64,000 nt of DNA from Thalassoglobus sp. JC818. Lineage in GTDB: Bacteria > Planctomycetota > Planctomycetia > Planctomycetales > Planctomycetaceae. Shown piece by piece: positions 17,720 through 27,262 of the stretch. The notes beneath the pieces are model-generated. The model ran no database searches. It was not told the origin of the DNA and saw only the letters and a list, made by a program, of their open reading frames with translations. The DNA lies in NCBI RefSeq assembly GCF_040717535.1, contig NZ_JBFEFI010000008.1, forward strand, positions 1-64,000, read 5' to 3'. The translations under genes were made by a program, and so were the position numbers. Positions within the stretch are counted from its first letter, which is position 1, and each line of letters begins with the position of its first letter.

Positions 17720-18061
17720 ATGCCAAATTTTCCGAACCACATCGACGGACTCACGCGTTTGCTTCAGGTATCTACCGCGAGGCACAACGCAATTAGCCAT
17801 AACCTGGCGAATGTCAACACGCCCGGTTATCGACGCGTCGACGTCGACTTCGAAGATCAATTAAACAGGTTGTCCAGCGATCAGGATGCGATCGAGATTG
17901 AAGAAATCGATAACGATGCAGACAGGCCCATCCGGATGGATGGCAACAATGTCGACGTTGACTACGAACTCGGCCAACTCAATCAGAACGCTCTCTTCTT
18001 CGAGACATGTTCACAATTAATTTCTTCTCAACTGATGATGATGCGTCTCGCAGTAGGTTAG
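17720..18061 (+). CDS. flgB: Flagellar proximal rod protein FlgB
   Basis: A 113-residue protein. The rod signature is HNAISHNLANVNTPGYRRVD near the N-terminus, and the C-terminus (ALFFETCSQLISSQLMMMRL) is the second amphipathic helix. FlgB forms the proximal rod with FlgC and FliE. ATG 17720 gives the expected N-terminus; TTG 17663 and GTG 17669 are upstream options but add a non-conserved 17-19 residue leader. It is the first gene of a 15-gene plus-strand block. Confidence 0.93.
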   Translation: MPNFPNHIDGLTRLLQVSTARHNAISHNLANVNTPGYRRVDVDFEDQLNRLSSDQDAIEIEEIDNDADRPIRMDGNNVDVDYELGQLNQNALFFETCSQLISSQLMMMRLAVG

Positions 18062-18138
18062 TTCGCCTCAGAATGACCACGAGAAACCGTCTTTGAACGC
18101 GAAACATCGCCACAACGTCCCCGCAAGAGAATGGAATC

Positions 18139-18597
18139 ATGCTGTCAGGAAATATGTTTCGGGCTGCGGACATAGCAGCTTCTGGGCTCAAGGCAGAACG
18201 CATGAGAATGGAGGTCGCGACCAGCAACATCGCAAACTCCCATGCCACGTCCAGCCCCAACGGAGGGCCGTATCGGCGACAACAAGTCATCTTCAGCAGC
18301 GTCTTTGATGAAACGGATCCCTTCTCCACGAGCGGTTCGCAGTCGTCTTACGCGGTGGGCGGAGTGGAAGTGGTCGGAATTGAGTCTGATCCTTCCGAAT
18401 TTCCAAGCGTCTATCAACCTGGCCATCCCGATGCAGATGAAAGCGGAATGGTCAGTATGCCGAATGTGGTCGTTCCGATGGAACTGGTCGACCTGATGAC
18501 AGCCAGTCGCGCCTACGAAGCAAATCTAAAATCGATGGAGATGTTTCGAAAAATGGCGGAGCAAACTCTCACACTTATGCGAGGAGTCGGCGGATGA
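18139..18597 (+). CDS. flgC: Flagellar proximal rod protein FlgC
   Basis: A 152-residue protein with the rod signature (FRAADIAASGLKAERMRMEV then SNIANSHATSS) and the conserved C-terminus VPMELVDLMTASRAYEANLK. Length fits the family (about 135-150). It is a structural component of the proximal rod. It lies 77 bp after flgB and overlaps fliE by 4 bp (ATGA). Confidence 0.95.
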   Translation: MLSGNMFRAADIAASGLKAERMRMEVATSNIANSHATSSPNGGPYRRQQVIFSSVFDETDPFSTSGSQSSYAVGGVEVVGIESDPSEFPSVYQPGHPDADESGMVSMPNVVVPMELVDLMTASRAYEANLKSMEMFRKMAEQTLTLMRGVGG

Positions 18598-18896
18598 ACA
18601 TTTCCAATCTGAGTCAACTCCCTGAGGTCGCGACGATTGCTTCGCACCGCGACGTGCAGAACACGGCAACGTCCTCAATGCCGTTTGCAGAGACATTCCA
18701 ATCTCTACTCTCTGAAACACTCCAACAACAACAGATCATGGCACATGGCCATGAACAGGTTCTCAATGGAGATGCACAAGACCTGCAGCAGTTAGCGATC
18801 GACACTGCCAAAGCTGAACTCTCGTTCCGATTCGTCCTCGAGCTTCGCGATCGACTCATCACGAGTTATCAGGAAGTGATGCGAATGCAAGTTTGA
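18594..18896 (+). CDS. fliE: Flagellar hook-basal body protein FliE
   Basis: A 100-residue protein. FliE is recognised from FAETFQSLLSETLQQQQ, then DLQQLAIDTAKAELSFRFVL and the C-terminal DRLITSYQEVMRMQV. It links the MS ring to the rod. Its ATG overlaps the flgC stop by four bases, implying translational coupling. Confidence 0.93.
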   Translation: MNISNLSQLPEVATIASHRDVQNTATSSMPFAETFQSLLSETLQQQQIMAHGHEQVLNGDAQDLQQLAIDTAKAELSFRFVLELRDRLITSYQEVMRMQV

Positions 18897-19078
18897 TGCT
18901 AACTCACGGAAACGCGTGAATCCAAGTAAATCTCAACCGATTGCCCAAGCTCATCGACATCGTACCTGTAGGTTAGTTTCAGCCCGATCCCCTGTGCAGT
19001 GAATCGCAGCGGCTTTGACGTCGAATATCGATTCACACATGCCATTAAATTTTCAGCCTCACTTCTCGTCTCCTGTTA

Positions 19079-20653
19079 ATGCACTCTTTGGATGCTGTTA
19101 TGGACTCCTTAAAGGAACTAGGAAATCAACTTCAAAGCGTCTGGGCTCGTTGGACTCTAGCGCAGAAGTGGTTGATGGCATCCGCAACGATTGTCTCAAT
19201 TGCAGTTCTAGTCGTCGTTGGCTATTGGGCGACAACTCCCGAGTTGGTCACACTCGCTAACCATCTTTCGCCAGCCCAGTCGGCTGAGTTTGTCAGTGCT
19301 CTCGAGTCATCAAACATCGACTACAAGCTCAACTTCGCGGGTTCATCCATCCTCGTTTCTCAGCAAGAGCTCGGCCAAGCTCGTCTTGCCGTTCGTGATC
19401 TCATTGACATCGACGAAGCAATCGAAGAGGAATCTGCGAGTTCGCTCTGGACAGATCCGAGTCTTCATCAAGAGCGGCTTGCCCGACAACAGGAAGCACG
19501 ACTCGCCCGGACATTGCAACAGATGAAGTCAATTCGGCAGGCGACGATTCATATCACCCAGCCGCAAATTTCCCCATTCGTTCGGGATCAAACTCCAGCG
19601 AAGGCAAGCGTCACGCTTGAACTACAGCCCGGGGTTCCATTCACACCGAGTGATGCTGGAGCAGTGGCATCACTCATCGCACACAGCGTCGAGAACTTAA
19701 GTCCTGATCAGGTCACGATTCTTTCGACTGATGGTCAATTACTTTCGGCGACATCCGGAATCGAGTCACACGTCACCGGGCAACTTGAGTACCGGTCTCA
19801 GCTTGAGTCTCGCTTGTCCGCTAAGGCTGAAAACCTGCTGATTCCACTCCTCGGCGTCGGAAATGCCACGGTGCGAGTGACGGCGGATGTGGATTTCACC
19901 GAAGTCGAGCGGACTCAGAGGATCATCGATCAGGACAGCAAAGCAAAGGTCAGAGAAGAGATTCGGACCGAATCCTACAGCAATCCCAATCCTGTCCCGC
20001 TTGGACCGCCAGGAACATCGTCGAACTTAACAGTCAACAACTCCCCAGCAACTCCGCACCAACGTGGCAATCATGAATCAGAAGACCTAACGACAGAATA
20101 TATCAATGGTGAGACAACCGACCTCATTAGAGAGTTTCCCGGTCGAGTGAAGCGGCTCACAATCGCTGCTGTTGTTCAACTACCTGAATCAGAAGAAATC
20201 GCCGAATCCTCAGCGGGACTTTCACCAACCGAGACGCAATCCGGTGCCGTCACACTGAATGATTTGGAAGCCATCATTCAGAACGCGGTTGGATTCGATG
20301 CCAGTCGTGGCGACGAAATTCGAGTGGTCGCAGCAAAACTTTCAGGTGTTCCCGCAATTCTTCCTCCTCCCGTGTTTGGACAAAACTTCAATGACTACGC
20401 ACCGCTGCTAAGAGCAGTCTCCCTCGGAGTAGCAGCTATTGTCGCACTTATCCTAGGACTCATCACTCTTCGTAAGATGAAACCGATGACAATCTCAACA
20501 CCTCAAGGGAATTCGCTTTCTCCTGAAGTTGTCGAACGACTCCATGCACTCACCGAACAGATGCAAAGTCATCCAGAAGTTGTGACGACAATTCTTGCAT
20601 CTTGGCTCGATACAGAGAAGAACCCAGATGTATCGAAGAAGCGTGCCGCATAA
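19079..20653 (+). CDS. fliF: Flagellar MS-ring protein FliF
   Basis: A 524-residue inner membrane ring protein. TM1 is at about residues 29-49 (WLMASATIVSIAVLVVVGYW). The YscJ/FliF domain follows (SAEFVSALESSNIDYKLNFA, ARLARTLQQMKSIRQATIHI) and then the FliF C-terminal periplasmic domain (ENLLIPLLGVGNATVRVTAD). TM2 is at about residues 441-461, and a short cytoplasmic tail binds FliG. A gap of 182 bp after fliE carries no recognised promoter. No strong ribosome-binding site precedes ATG 19079; ATG 19100 is an alternative. Confidence 0.95.
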   Translation: MHSLDAVMDSLKELGNQLQSVWARWTLAQKWLMASATIVSIAVLVVVGYWATTPELVTLANHLSPAQSAEFVSALESSNIDYKLNFAGSSILVSQQELGQARLAVRDLIDIDEAIEEESASSLWTDPSLHQERLARQQEARLARTLQQMKSIRQATIHITQPQISPFVRDQTPAKASVTLELQPGVPFTPSDAGAVASLIAHSVENLSPDQVTILSTDGQLLSATSGIESHVTGQLEYRSQLESRLSAKAENLLIPLLGVGNATVRVTADVDFTEVERTQRIIDQDSKAKVREEIRTESYSNPNPVPLGPPGTSSNLTVNNSPATPHQRGNHESEDLTTEYINGETTDLIREFPGRVKRLTIAAVVQLPESEEIAESSAGLSPTETQSGAVTLNDLEAIIQNAVGFDASRGDEIRVVAAKLSGVPAILPPPVFGQNFNDYAPLLRAVSLGVAAIVALILGLITLRKMKPMTISTPQGNSLSPEVVERLHALTEQMQSHPEVVTTILASWLDTEKNPDVSKKRAA

Positions 20654-20732
20654 TACTACTTTACATGAACAAGGCTAATCCAAACTAAATTAGCATCAGC
20701 TGTATCGTAATCCCATTTCATTGAACGGATTC

Positions 20733-21728
20733 ATGAACAACATGGCGACGAGTGACACAGAAAACAGAGAGGAACGTGTTTTAACACTCCTGCGAATGCT
20801 TCGTGAAGAAGACCGGCAAGTTCTCCTTCTCAGTCTTCCGGAAGAGCTTCGTGGCCCCTTGCTGAAAAAAATTCGACAAGAGGAATGGAAACTCCCGTCA
20901 ACACGACGCCAGTCCAGAATTCTTGATGAATTTGAATCTCTGATGTCGATCGCCGTCAAATTGGCTGGATTACAAACTACAAGTAACAAAAGCCACACAG
21001 CCGACGACTCAAATCCGTCGATCCTCCAGTTTCCCCAGCAAGAGGAGGAAGAAGTTTACCAACTGACGGGAGACACACTTCTCGATCTGGAACACATGAA
21101 CTTGCATCAGCTTACCGCAGTCCTTGAAGAAGAACAGCCACGAACTGTTGCATTGATTTGCCAACACCTTTCCACACGTCGCGTTGCAGACCTTCTCAAC
21201 GAGCTTTCCTCCTCACATCGACGAGCCACAGTCCGAGAACTGGCCAACGATCCACACGCTCCCGCTGAGTTGGTATCACGCCTCACGCAAACGACTGTCC
21301 AACAGGCAATTCTTAAGAGCCCTAAGAAAGTCGAGGCTGTGAACCCGCTCATTCGGCTTGCAGACATACTGCGTGAAACAGACAAGCCGCTTCGAAGAGA
21401 ATTCTTCAGTGCAATCGAAGAGAGTGATTCCAACCAAGCGCTCGAATTACAAAAACATTTATATCGATTCAATGATCTCCTCGAACTCACCGATCGGCAA
21501 GTCCAACAGGTTTTGACGCGCATCGATTCAGAAACACTCCAGCATGCACTGTTTGAATGTGAGCCCGAACTCCTTGAAAAAGTTCTTCAAAACTTGTCTC
21601 GAAGAGCAGCAGCCACTCTCAACGAGGAACTGAGCTATCAACGTCCGGTTCCAAAATCAGTTTGCGAAGCTGCCCGAGAAATGATCGCTCAAACGATCGG
21701 AATTGTCGATGAGGAGAACGTGACATGA
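20733..21728 (+). CDS. fliG: Flagellar motor switch protein FliG
   Basis: A 331-residue C-ring protein that couples stator force to the rotor. The middle domain is visible (LHQLTAVLEEEQPRTVALIC, QHLSTRRVADLLNEL), as is the C-terminal domain with its charged helix (FNDLLELTDRQVQQVLTRID, FECEPELLEKVLQNLSRRAA). The N-terminal ~75 residues are weakly conserved. ATG 20733 is chosen over TTG 20721. The 3' end overlaps fliH by 4 bp. Confidence 0.93.
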   Translation: MNNMATSDTENREERVLTLLRMLREEDRQVLLLSLPEELRGPLLKKIRQEEWKLPSTRRQSRILDEFESLMSIAVKLAGLQTTSNKSHTADDSNPSILQFPQQEEEEVYQLTGDTLLDLEHMNLHQLTAVLEEEQPRTVALICQHLSTRRVADLLNELSSSHRRATVRELANDPHAPAELVSRLTQTTVQQAILKSPKKVEAVNPLIRLADILRETDKPLRREFFSAIEESDSNQALELQKHLYRFNDLLELTDRQVQQVLTRIDSETLQHALFECEPELLEKVLQNLSRRAAATLNEELSYQRPVPKSVCEAAREMIAQTIGIVDEENVT

Positions 21729-22432
21729 CGGCCTCCACATCTAAACCTCACAGGATTCGATTTCAATTCGTACCGACGGTCATCAAACTCAGCCCGCGAA
21801 GTCCCGTTTCATTGACAAGCGGAGACTACACACCGTTTACCCCGGGTTTGAACGATCATTCTTCACAGCCTGAGGTGAGTGTTTCGGTCCGTGAAGTTGT
21901 CGAGCCAGTTGACGACACAAACAAGCGGACACTTGCTTTGCTTGCGGAACTCTCCGGCCAACTTCAATCGATGTCCGACCGTCGCGAACAACTCCTTGAA
22001 GAACTCCAGGAGGTTGCGGTCGAATTGTCGATTGCCGTCGCTTCAAGTTTGGTTTTTCATGCGATCGACCGTGATGAATTCGAAGTGGACAAGCTAGTTG
22101 CATCAGCGATTGGACACATTGCCCCGCAGCTAACTCCGATCGTTGTACTTCACCCCCAAGACCTTGCGATTCTGCAGAAATCGATTCAATCCTCGCCCGA
22201 AACTTGGGCTGATCGTTCAATGGAACTGCGTTCGGACAATCAACTCGAGAGAGGCAGCTGCAAACTGATTGAGCCCCAGATCGGGGAACTTGTCAGCAAC
22301 ATTGGAACACGACTCTCGGAAATTCGCCGACACTGGCTGGAGGATCTAGATGACACTCAAGTTGAACGTCGCCAAGCTGAAGGAAAAGATCAAAGACTGC
22401 GACGATTTCCAGATCGCCGGGAAACTGCTTAG
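21725..22432 (+). CDS. fliH: Flagellar assembly protein FliH
   Basis: A 235-residue protein placed between fliG and fliI. The central coiled segment (LAELSGQLQSMSDRREQLLE) and the C-terminal region with VVLHPQDLAIL and GSCKLIEPQIGELVSNIGTR fit the FliH/YscL stator of the export ATPase. It would regulate FliI and tether it near the C ring. The N-terminal 55 residues are not conserved. It overlaps fliG by 4 bp and fliI by 83 bp. Confidence 0.8.
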   Translation: MTASTSKPHRIRFQFVPTVIKLSPRSPVSLTSGDYTPFTPGLNDHSSQPEVSVSVREVVEPVDDTNKRTLALLAELSGQLQSMSDRREQLLEELQEVAVELSIAVASSLVFHAIDRDEFEVDKLVASAIGHIAPQLTPIVVLHPQDLAILQKSIQSSPETWADRSMELRSDNQLERGSCKLIEPQIGELVSNIGTRLSEIRRHWLEDLDDTQVERRQAEGKDQRLRRFPDRRETA

Positions 22433-23666
22433 CGTCCGCGATTCGCTCACAGCCAAACTGACGGCGTCAATGGGAGAAATCTGTGTCATCACTGACGGTC
22501 GACAAAATGAATTCCTCGCGGAAGTCATCGGAGTTTCTGAAGAGACTTCACAGTTAATGACATTCCAGCAAACACAGGGTTTAACACCCGGCATGTCCGT
22601 CATTGCCACAAACCATCAGGTGCGAACTCCTGTCGGGCTTGAACTGATAGGGCGAGTCATAAACGCAATGGGAAAACCAATCGATAATCGCGGTATACTT
22701 CGTGTTCGAAGACGAAGAACGTTCTCGCGGCAAACACCTGTTGCACTTCAGAGGTCGCGAGTGAAACGCGTGCTTACAACCGGACTTCGTGTTATTGATG
22801 GATTATTAACTCTCGGAGAAGGACAGCGTGTCGGCCTCTTTGCTGGAAGCGGAGTCGGAAAAAGCACGCTCCTCGGAGAGATTGCTCGAAACGCCAGTTC
22901 GGACGTCAACGTGGTCGCCCTTGTCGGCGAGCGGGGCCGTGAAGTCCTCCCATTCATCGAAGACTGTCTCGGCGAAGAAGGTCTGCGACGCTCAATTGTG
23001 GTCGTTTCGACATCTGACGAATCACCAGTGATGAAGCTTCAGGCTGTTCGAACAGCGATCACAATTGCCGAAGATCTTCGAGATCGAGGCGCCCATGTCT
23101 TAATGTTTTTGGACAGCCTTACGCGTCTCGCTCAAGCTCAACGGGAGATCGGACTAGCTCGAGGAGAAGTCCCAGGACTGCGGGGTTATCCACCATCGGT
23201 GACATCAATCATGGCTTCTCTTCTCGAACGACTTGGCACCAACGAGCGGGGAGCAATTTCAGCCATTGCCACCGTTCTCGTCGACGGCGATGACCTCGAC
23301 GAACCTATCTCCGATGCAGCCCGGTCAATTCTCGATGGACACATTGTCCTCGATCGTCGGCTCGCAAGCCGCGGCCACTTTCCCGCGATCAATGTCCTCG
23401 AAAGTGTCTCCCGTGTTTTTCCCGATGTCACGTCTCAAGAACATCAACGGGCGGCTCAATCGATCCGAAACTGGTTGTCGCAACATGAGGAAATCGTCGA
23501 CCTGGTCAACGCCGGACTCTACCAGCCAGGAACATCTACTGAGATTGACCAATGCCTTCAAAAAATCCCGATGATTAACAAGTACTTACAACAGAATTTA
23601 GGCGAGACATCCTCAGGCAACGAATCACTTTCCCATCTCGTCAAACTGGCAGAGGGATCTCAATGA
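22350..23666 (+). CDS. fliI: Flagellum-specific export ATPase FliI
   Basis: A 438-residue F1-beta-like ATPase that dissociates substrate-chaperone complexes at the export gate. Walker A is AGSGVGKST at residues 165-173. Also visible are GERGREV, the Walker B region VLMFLDSLTRLAQAQREIGL and the T3SS-ATPase signature PSVTSIMASLLERLG. GGAGG lies 6 bases before ATG 22350, which supports this start even though it places the first 83 bp inside fliH. Confidence 0.96.
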   Translation: MTLKLNVAKLKEKIKDCDDFQIAGKLLSVRDSLTAKLTASMGEICVITDGRQNEFLAEVIGVSEETSQLMTFQQTQGLTPGMSVIATNHQVRTPVGLELIGRVINAMGKPIDNRGILRVRRRRTFSRQTPVALQRSRVKRVLTTGLRVIDGLLTLGEGQRVGLFAGSGVGKSTLLGEIARNASSDVNVVALVGERGREVLPFIEDCLGEEGLRRSIVVVSTSDESPVMKLQAVRTAITIAEDLRDRGAHVLMFLDSLTRLAQAQREIGLARGEVPGLRGYPPSVTSIMASLLERLGTNERGAISAIATVLVDGDDLDEPISDAARSILDGHIVLDRRLASRGHFPAINVLESVSRVFPDVTSQEHQRAAQSIRNWLSQHEEIVDLVNAGLYQPGTSTEIDQCLQKIPMINKYLQQNLGETSSGNESLSHLVKLAEGSQ

Positions 23667-24115
23667 AAGCCTTCAATTCTCCTCTCGCAACCGTTGCTCG
23701 CCTCACCTCACAACAAGTCAGTCTACAGAAACTAACTCTCGGACGGCTTGCACAACAGGAAGCTGAACTCAATAAAAAGTTCAACGAGATTGAACACCAG
23801 AGAAGAATTGTCACTGCGGGAATCATCGATTCGTTAACTAACTCCAAGGGCGCGAATGGCATCTTGTCAATTCAGGCTGCTGGTGACCAGCTTCAAGAAA
23901 TCCACAATCAAGCCGAAAACCTGGCTATCGAGCTAAAAGAACTTCGCGAGCAAGAAGAGTCCGTTTATCAAAAACTTTTGGCCCGTGAGAGCTCATTGAA
24001 CAATCTGCTGGCTCGAAAGAAGGCGGAACACCGGAAATCACAACTCGCACTCGAACAGATTGAACTCGATCAATCATTCTTAGCCTGCCGCTTCTCTGCC
24101 TCTAATCCCTCGTGA
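23663..24115 (+). CDS. fliJ: FliJ-like flagellar export protein
   Basis: A 150-residue protein, almost entirely an antiparallel coiled-coil (QVSLQKLTLGRLAQQEAELN, ELKELREQEESVYQKLLARE). FliJ diverges greatly in sequence, so the call rests on helical character, length near 147 residues and position directly after fliI with a 4-bp overlap. FliJ acts as the central stalk of the export ATPase. Confidence 0.75.
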   Translation: MKAFNSPLATVARLTSQQVSLQKLTLGRLAQQEAELNKKFNEIEHQRRIVTAGIIDSLTNSKGANGILSIQAAGDQLQEIHNQAENLAIELKELREQEESVYQKLLARESSLNNLLARKKAEHRKSQLALEQIELDQSFLACRFSASNPS

Positions 24116-24128
24116 AGAGAGAATCACC

Positions 24129-24902
24129 ATGAAAACACTCGGAATTCTCATTCTTTCTGGAACCGTATTCGCAGCCACATGTGCAGGTTCGTGGTGGGCA
24201 AAGAATCGCTTTCTCAGTTCTGAACAAGCTTCTGATCAAACGGCCAACAACAACGACGTACTCGGCACCCTCCACCCTCCGAATGACGATGACCAGTCAG
24301 ATGGAGGTGTGGAGGAGATGCCAGTCCCGGTGCGGCCAAAAGAGGTGAGCGTCGAAGAACTCATCCGCCTCAGCATGAGTCTCAAAGAGCGTGAAAAACA
24401 AATCATTGGTGAAGAGAAGCGAATTCAGGACCGTGTGATCCAACAACAGATCGCGTTCAACGACATGCTCAATGAGCGCGAAGAAATGGACCAATTACGA
24501 AAAAGAACTTCTGAGCAGATCAGAAGTGCGGAGCAATTGATCTCCCAACTGATTCAGGCCCGGCAGTCTATTATCGATGAGAGGGCGACGACGGAAACGA
24601 AACTGAAGGAGATGCAGGAAGCCAGCAAAGACATCGATCTGCAAACACGTGAAAACACGCGTCGACTCTCACAGTGGATCGAAAGCATGGATTCTGAAAA
24701 GAGCGCCGATGTGATTCGCGAGATGGCAAACGATGGAAAGATGGCTATCGCTGTCGAGATTCTTTCTAACATCGAAGAGCGTGACGCAGCCAAGATTCTC
24801 AGTTCAATCAACGACTCCAAACTTGTCCAGGATCTTGTACAAGAGTTTCGCAATCTTAAAACGTCGACAAAGTCAACTGACCGCAAAACACTGAGCCGCT
24901 AA
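24129..24902 (+). CDS. MotE-like (MgtE_N-like) flagellar protein
   Basis: A 257-residue protein with an N-terminal membrane anchor (LGILILSGTVFAATCAGSWW) and a low-complexity acidic linker. A long coiled-coil follows at residues 70-180. The C-terminal helical domain resembles the MgtE N-domain of MotE/YlxF-type proteins (MDSEKSADVIREMANDGKMA, ERDAAKILSSINDSKL). In other bacteria such proteins chaperone or position stator components. The position between fliJ and fliQ, with motA/motB 3 kb downstream, fits that role. No direct evidence for the partner is present. Confidence 0.7.
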   Translation: MKTLGILILSGTVFAATCAGSWWAKNRFLSSEQASDQTANNNDVLGTLHPPNDDDQSDGGVEEMPVPVRPKEVSVEELIRLSMSLKEREKQIIGEEKRIQDRVIQQQIAFNDMLNEREEMDQLRKRTSEQIRSAEQLISQLIQARQSIIDERATTETKLKEMQEASKDIDLQTRENTRRLSQWIESMDSEKSADVIREMANDGKMAIAVEILSNIEERDAAKILSSINDSKLVQDLVQEFRNLKTSTKSTDRKTLSR

Positions 24903-24962
24903 GACTCAGCATCGGCCAAACAAGTCTTTCTCAATGATTTAGTGCAACAACGACAATCGATC

Positions 24963-25232
24963 ATGAATTCTCTCCAAATTGTCTCTCTCAGCCGCGACCT
25001 CTTGATGACTGCCCTCCTCTTGTCATTTCCGGCAGTTGCAGTCAGCCTGATCGTGGGAACTGTAATCAGCATCCTCCAAACAGTGACGAGTATTCAGGAG
25101 CAGACTCTCAGCTTCGCTCCACGAATCGTGACGGTGGCTCTCGTGATGATGGTCACTCTCCCATGGTCACTCAAGATCGCAACGGGTTTCACCGCCCGTG
25201 TGGTCAGTCACATGCTGGAGACAGTCCAATGA
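24963..25232 (+). CDS. fliQ: Flagellar export gate protein FliQ
   Basis: An 89-residue, two-helix membrane protein (LSRDLLMTALLLSFPAVAVS; then IVTVALVMMVTLPWSLKIAT). It contains GTVISILQTVTSIQEQTLSF, the highly conserved FliQ loop. Start ATG 24963 gives exactly the usual length. Part of the FliPQR export gate. It overlaps fliR by ATGA. Confidence 0.95.
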   Translation: MNSLQIVSLSRDLLMTALLLSFPAVAVSLIVGTVISILQTVTSIQEQTLSFAPRIVTVALVMMVTLPWSLKIATGFTARVVSHMLETVQ

Positions 25233-26038
25233 CCGGCCTCGCTGCGGCTGACTCTCTGGCTCAAGTCTCGTCGTCCACAGACTCGCTCATCACTTTGGGA
25301 GTGACTGTTTTGCTCTTGAACTTTGTTCGAATTTCAGCATTCGTTGCTTTTCTTCCGATCCTTGGTCGTAAACCGGTCCCGAATACAGTCAAGATTGGAT
25401 TCGCAGTCTGCCTGATGCTCATCTGGATTCCGACATCAATCCATGCAGCTGCTCTCCAAATCGGACAGCAAAACTATACATCCTGGAGTTGGTTGACCTG
25501 GCATGTACTTCGCGAAGCAGCTTTCGGGATCGCATCTGCCTGGTGTCTTGGCCTGTTGCTCGTCCCCATTCGCATTGCAGGGTCGGTGATCGCTCAGGAG
25601 ATGGGACTGACACTCGCTTCGATGACTTCATCCACTTCTGATGCTCAAAGCAATGTCATCTCCGAAATTCTGGAAACAGCTTTCTCGCTCGGTTTCCTCG
25701 CACTGAACGGGCACTATCTGCTTCTCTATTTTCTCGATTCCTCGCTCTACTCGATTCCGATCGCACAACCCTGCGAACTTCCCAACCTACAATGGACGAT
25801 TCAAACCATTTTGGAAACGGACGGTGTCGGAGTAGCAGTGAGTTCTCCAGTCTTGCTATGCCTCCTCGCAACGACGACAGCACTCTTGATGATCATGCGT
25901 CAAACTCCTCAATTCAACTTAATGACTTTCGGAATGCCGATTCGCCTCATCGTTGGGCTCGTCGCCCTTATCGTATTTCTCCCAGACATCATTCACTCTG
26001 CGCTAAAAGTTGCTACACGCTGGACACATTCCATTTAG
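25229..26038 (+). CDS. fliR: Flagellar export gate protein FliR
   Basis: A 269-residue multi-spanning protein of the FliPQR core. Conserved features are VRISAFVAFLPILGRKPVPN near the N-terminus, AGSVIAQEMGLTLASM in the middle, and QFNLMTFGMPIRLIVGLVAL. The last is the FliR C-terminal signature. The start overlaps the fliQ stop by four bases, so the longer frame from 25163 was rejected. 134 bp separates it from flhB, with no promoter recognised. Confidence 0.94.
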   Translation: MTGLAAADSLAQVSSSTDSLITLGVTVLLLNFVRISAFVAFLPILGRKPVPNTVKIGFAVCLMLIWIPTSIHAAALQIGQQNYTSWSWLTWHVLREAAFGIASAWCLGLLLVPIRIAGSVIAQEMGLTLASMTSSTSDAQSNVISEILETAFSLGFLALNGHYLLLYFLDSSLYSIPIAQPCELPNLQWTIQTILETDGVGVAVSSPVLLCLLATTTALLMIMRQTPQFNLMTFGMPIRLIVGLVALIVFLPDIIHSALKVATRWTHSI

Positions 26039-26172
26039 CAATACCCCAGATAAATGCCAGTCGATCCTTGGCAGTTCCCACCGCGATTTACTTTCTGATT
26101 AACTTCTTTATCCAAATCTCCCACGTAAACAATTGACACGTTCACTCAATCTCTCCAATCCGGAAGAGGTTC

Positions 26173-27237
26173 ATGGCTGACGACAACGATCAACAAAAGA
26201 CGGAAGCTCCAACTCCCAGACGCCGTGAACGCGCCCGGGAAGAGGGAGAGGTTCTATACAGTGCGGACTTGTCGATGGGTCTCACACTAATGATTGTCGC
26301 CATCGCAACGTTTCTATCTGGGTCATTCTTCCTCCACCGATTTGCCGGCCAGCTTCGTGACTCTCTCGTCTATGTTCAATCAGCAGAATGGGGTCCATCG
26401 CAGACGATCAGTGCCGGTCAGTGGGTCTTATCACGGACATTTCTTAGTGGTGGAGTCATCGCAATCACCTCAATGATGCTCTCGATCTTATGGGCACATT
26501 TACAGTCCGGAATCACTCTCACAACAAAACCACTCTCACCGAATATCGAGAAGCTCTCTCCAACACGCGGTTGGACACGGCTGATGTCGATGGAAAGCGC
26601 AGTCCGGGGAGGGCTGTCCTGCCTGAAACTCGGGACTTCAGTGGCGGTTGTGATCTGGATCATATCGACGTTCTTCCCCGAGCTGAGGACTGCGTCGCGA
26701 CTGCAAGCTCATGCAGGAATTGCACTCGGAGGACAACTCGTCAGATATATTCTTCTCGGACTTGCGGCTCTCACACTTTTCTGGGGTGCGTGTGACTTCT
26801 GCTTTCGTTGGTATCGATTTGAACAGAAACTTCGCATGTCAAAGCAGGAGGTCAAAAATGAGAACAAAGATGATCAAGGTGACCCGCAAATCCGAATGAG
26901 AATGCGGCGCGCCCAAATGGAGAGTCGTCAAAGAAAGGCACTTAAAGAAGTGCCTCAGGCAACCATGGTCATCACGAACCCAACACACTACGCGGTCGCA
27001 CTGAAGTACGAAGCTGGTCACATGCGTGCTCCGATCGTACTCGCAAAGGGTACGGATGCTCTTGCACGGAGGATAGCGAGAGTGGCTCGTGAGAATGGCG
27101 TTCCCGTGTTCGAACGTAAGCCATTGACGAGAGCAATTTTTGCACTCGCAGAACTCGGAGATGAGATTCCAGCTGAGTTCTACCGGGCGATCGCAGAGCT
27201 TCTTGCACATGTCTATCGCATAAAGAACGCAGCTTAA
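26173..27237 (+). CDS. flhB: Flagellar export switch protein FlhB
   Basis: A 354-residue inner membrane protein controlling substrate specificity. The N-terminus QQKTEAPTPRRRERAREEGE is typical, four hydrophobic segments follow, and the cytoplasmic domain holds the autocleavage site N269-P270-T271-H272 in ITNPTHYAVAL. The cleavage residue number equals that of the enteric protein. GGAAGAGG lies 3 bases before ATG 26173. FliK encoded at 16275-17375 is its expected partner. Confidence 0.96.
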   Translation: MADDNDQQKTEAPTPRRRERAREEGEVLYSADLSMGLTLMIVAIATFLSGSFFLHRFAGQLRDSLVYVQSAEWGPSQTISAGQWVLSRTFLSGGVIAITSMMLSILWAHLQSGITLTTKPLSPNIEKLSPTRGWTRLMSMESAVRGGLSCLKLGTSVAVVIWIISTFFPELRTASRLQAHAGIALGGQLVRYILLGLAALTLFWGACDFCFRWYRFEQKLRMSKQEVKNENKDDQGDPQIRMRMRRAQMESRQRKALKEVPQATMVITNPTHYAVALKYEAGHMRAPIVLAKGTDALARRIARVARENGVPVFERKPLTRAIFALAELGDEIPAEFYRAIAELLAHVYRIKNAA

Positions 27238-27262
27238 ACTGTCTGTTTATGGAGAAAGTAAA

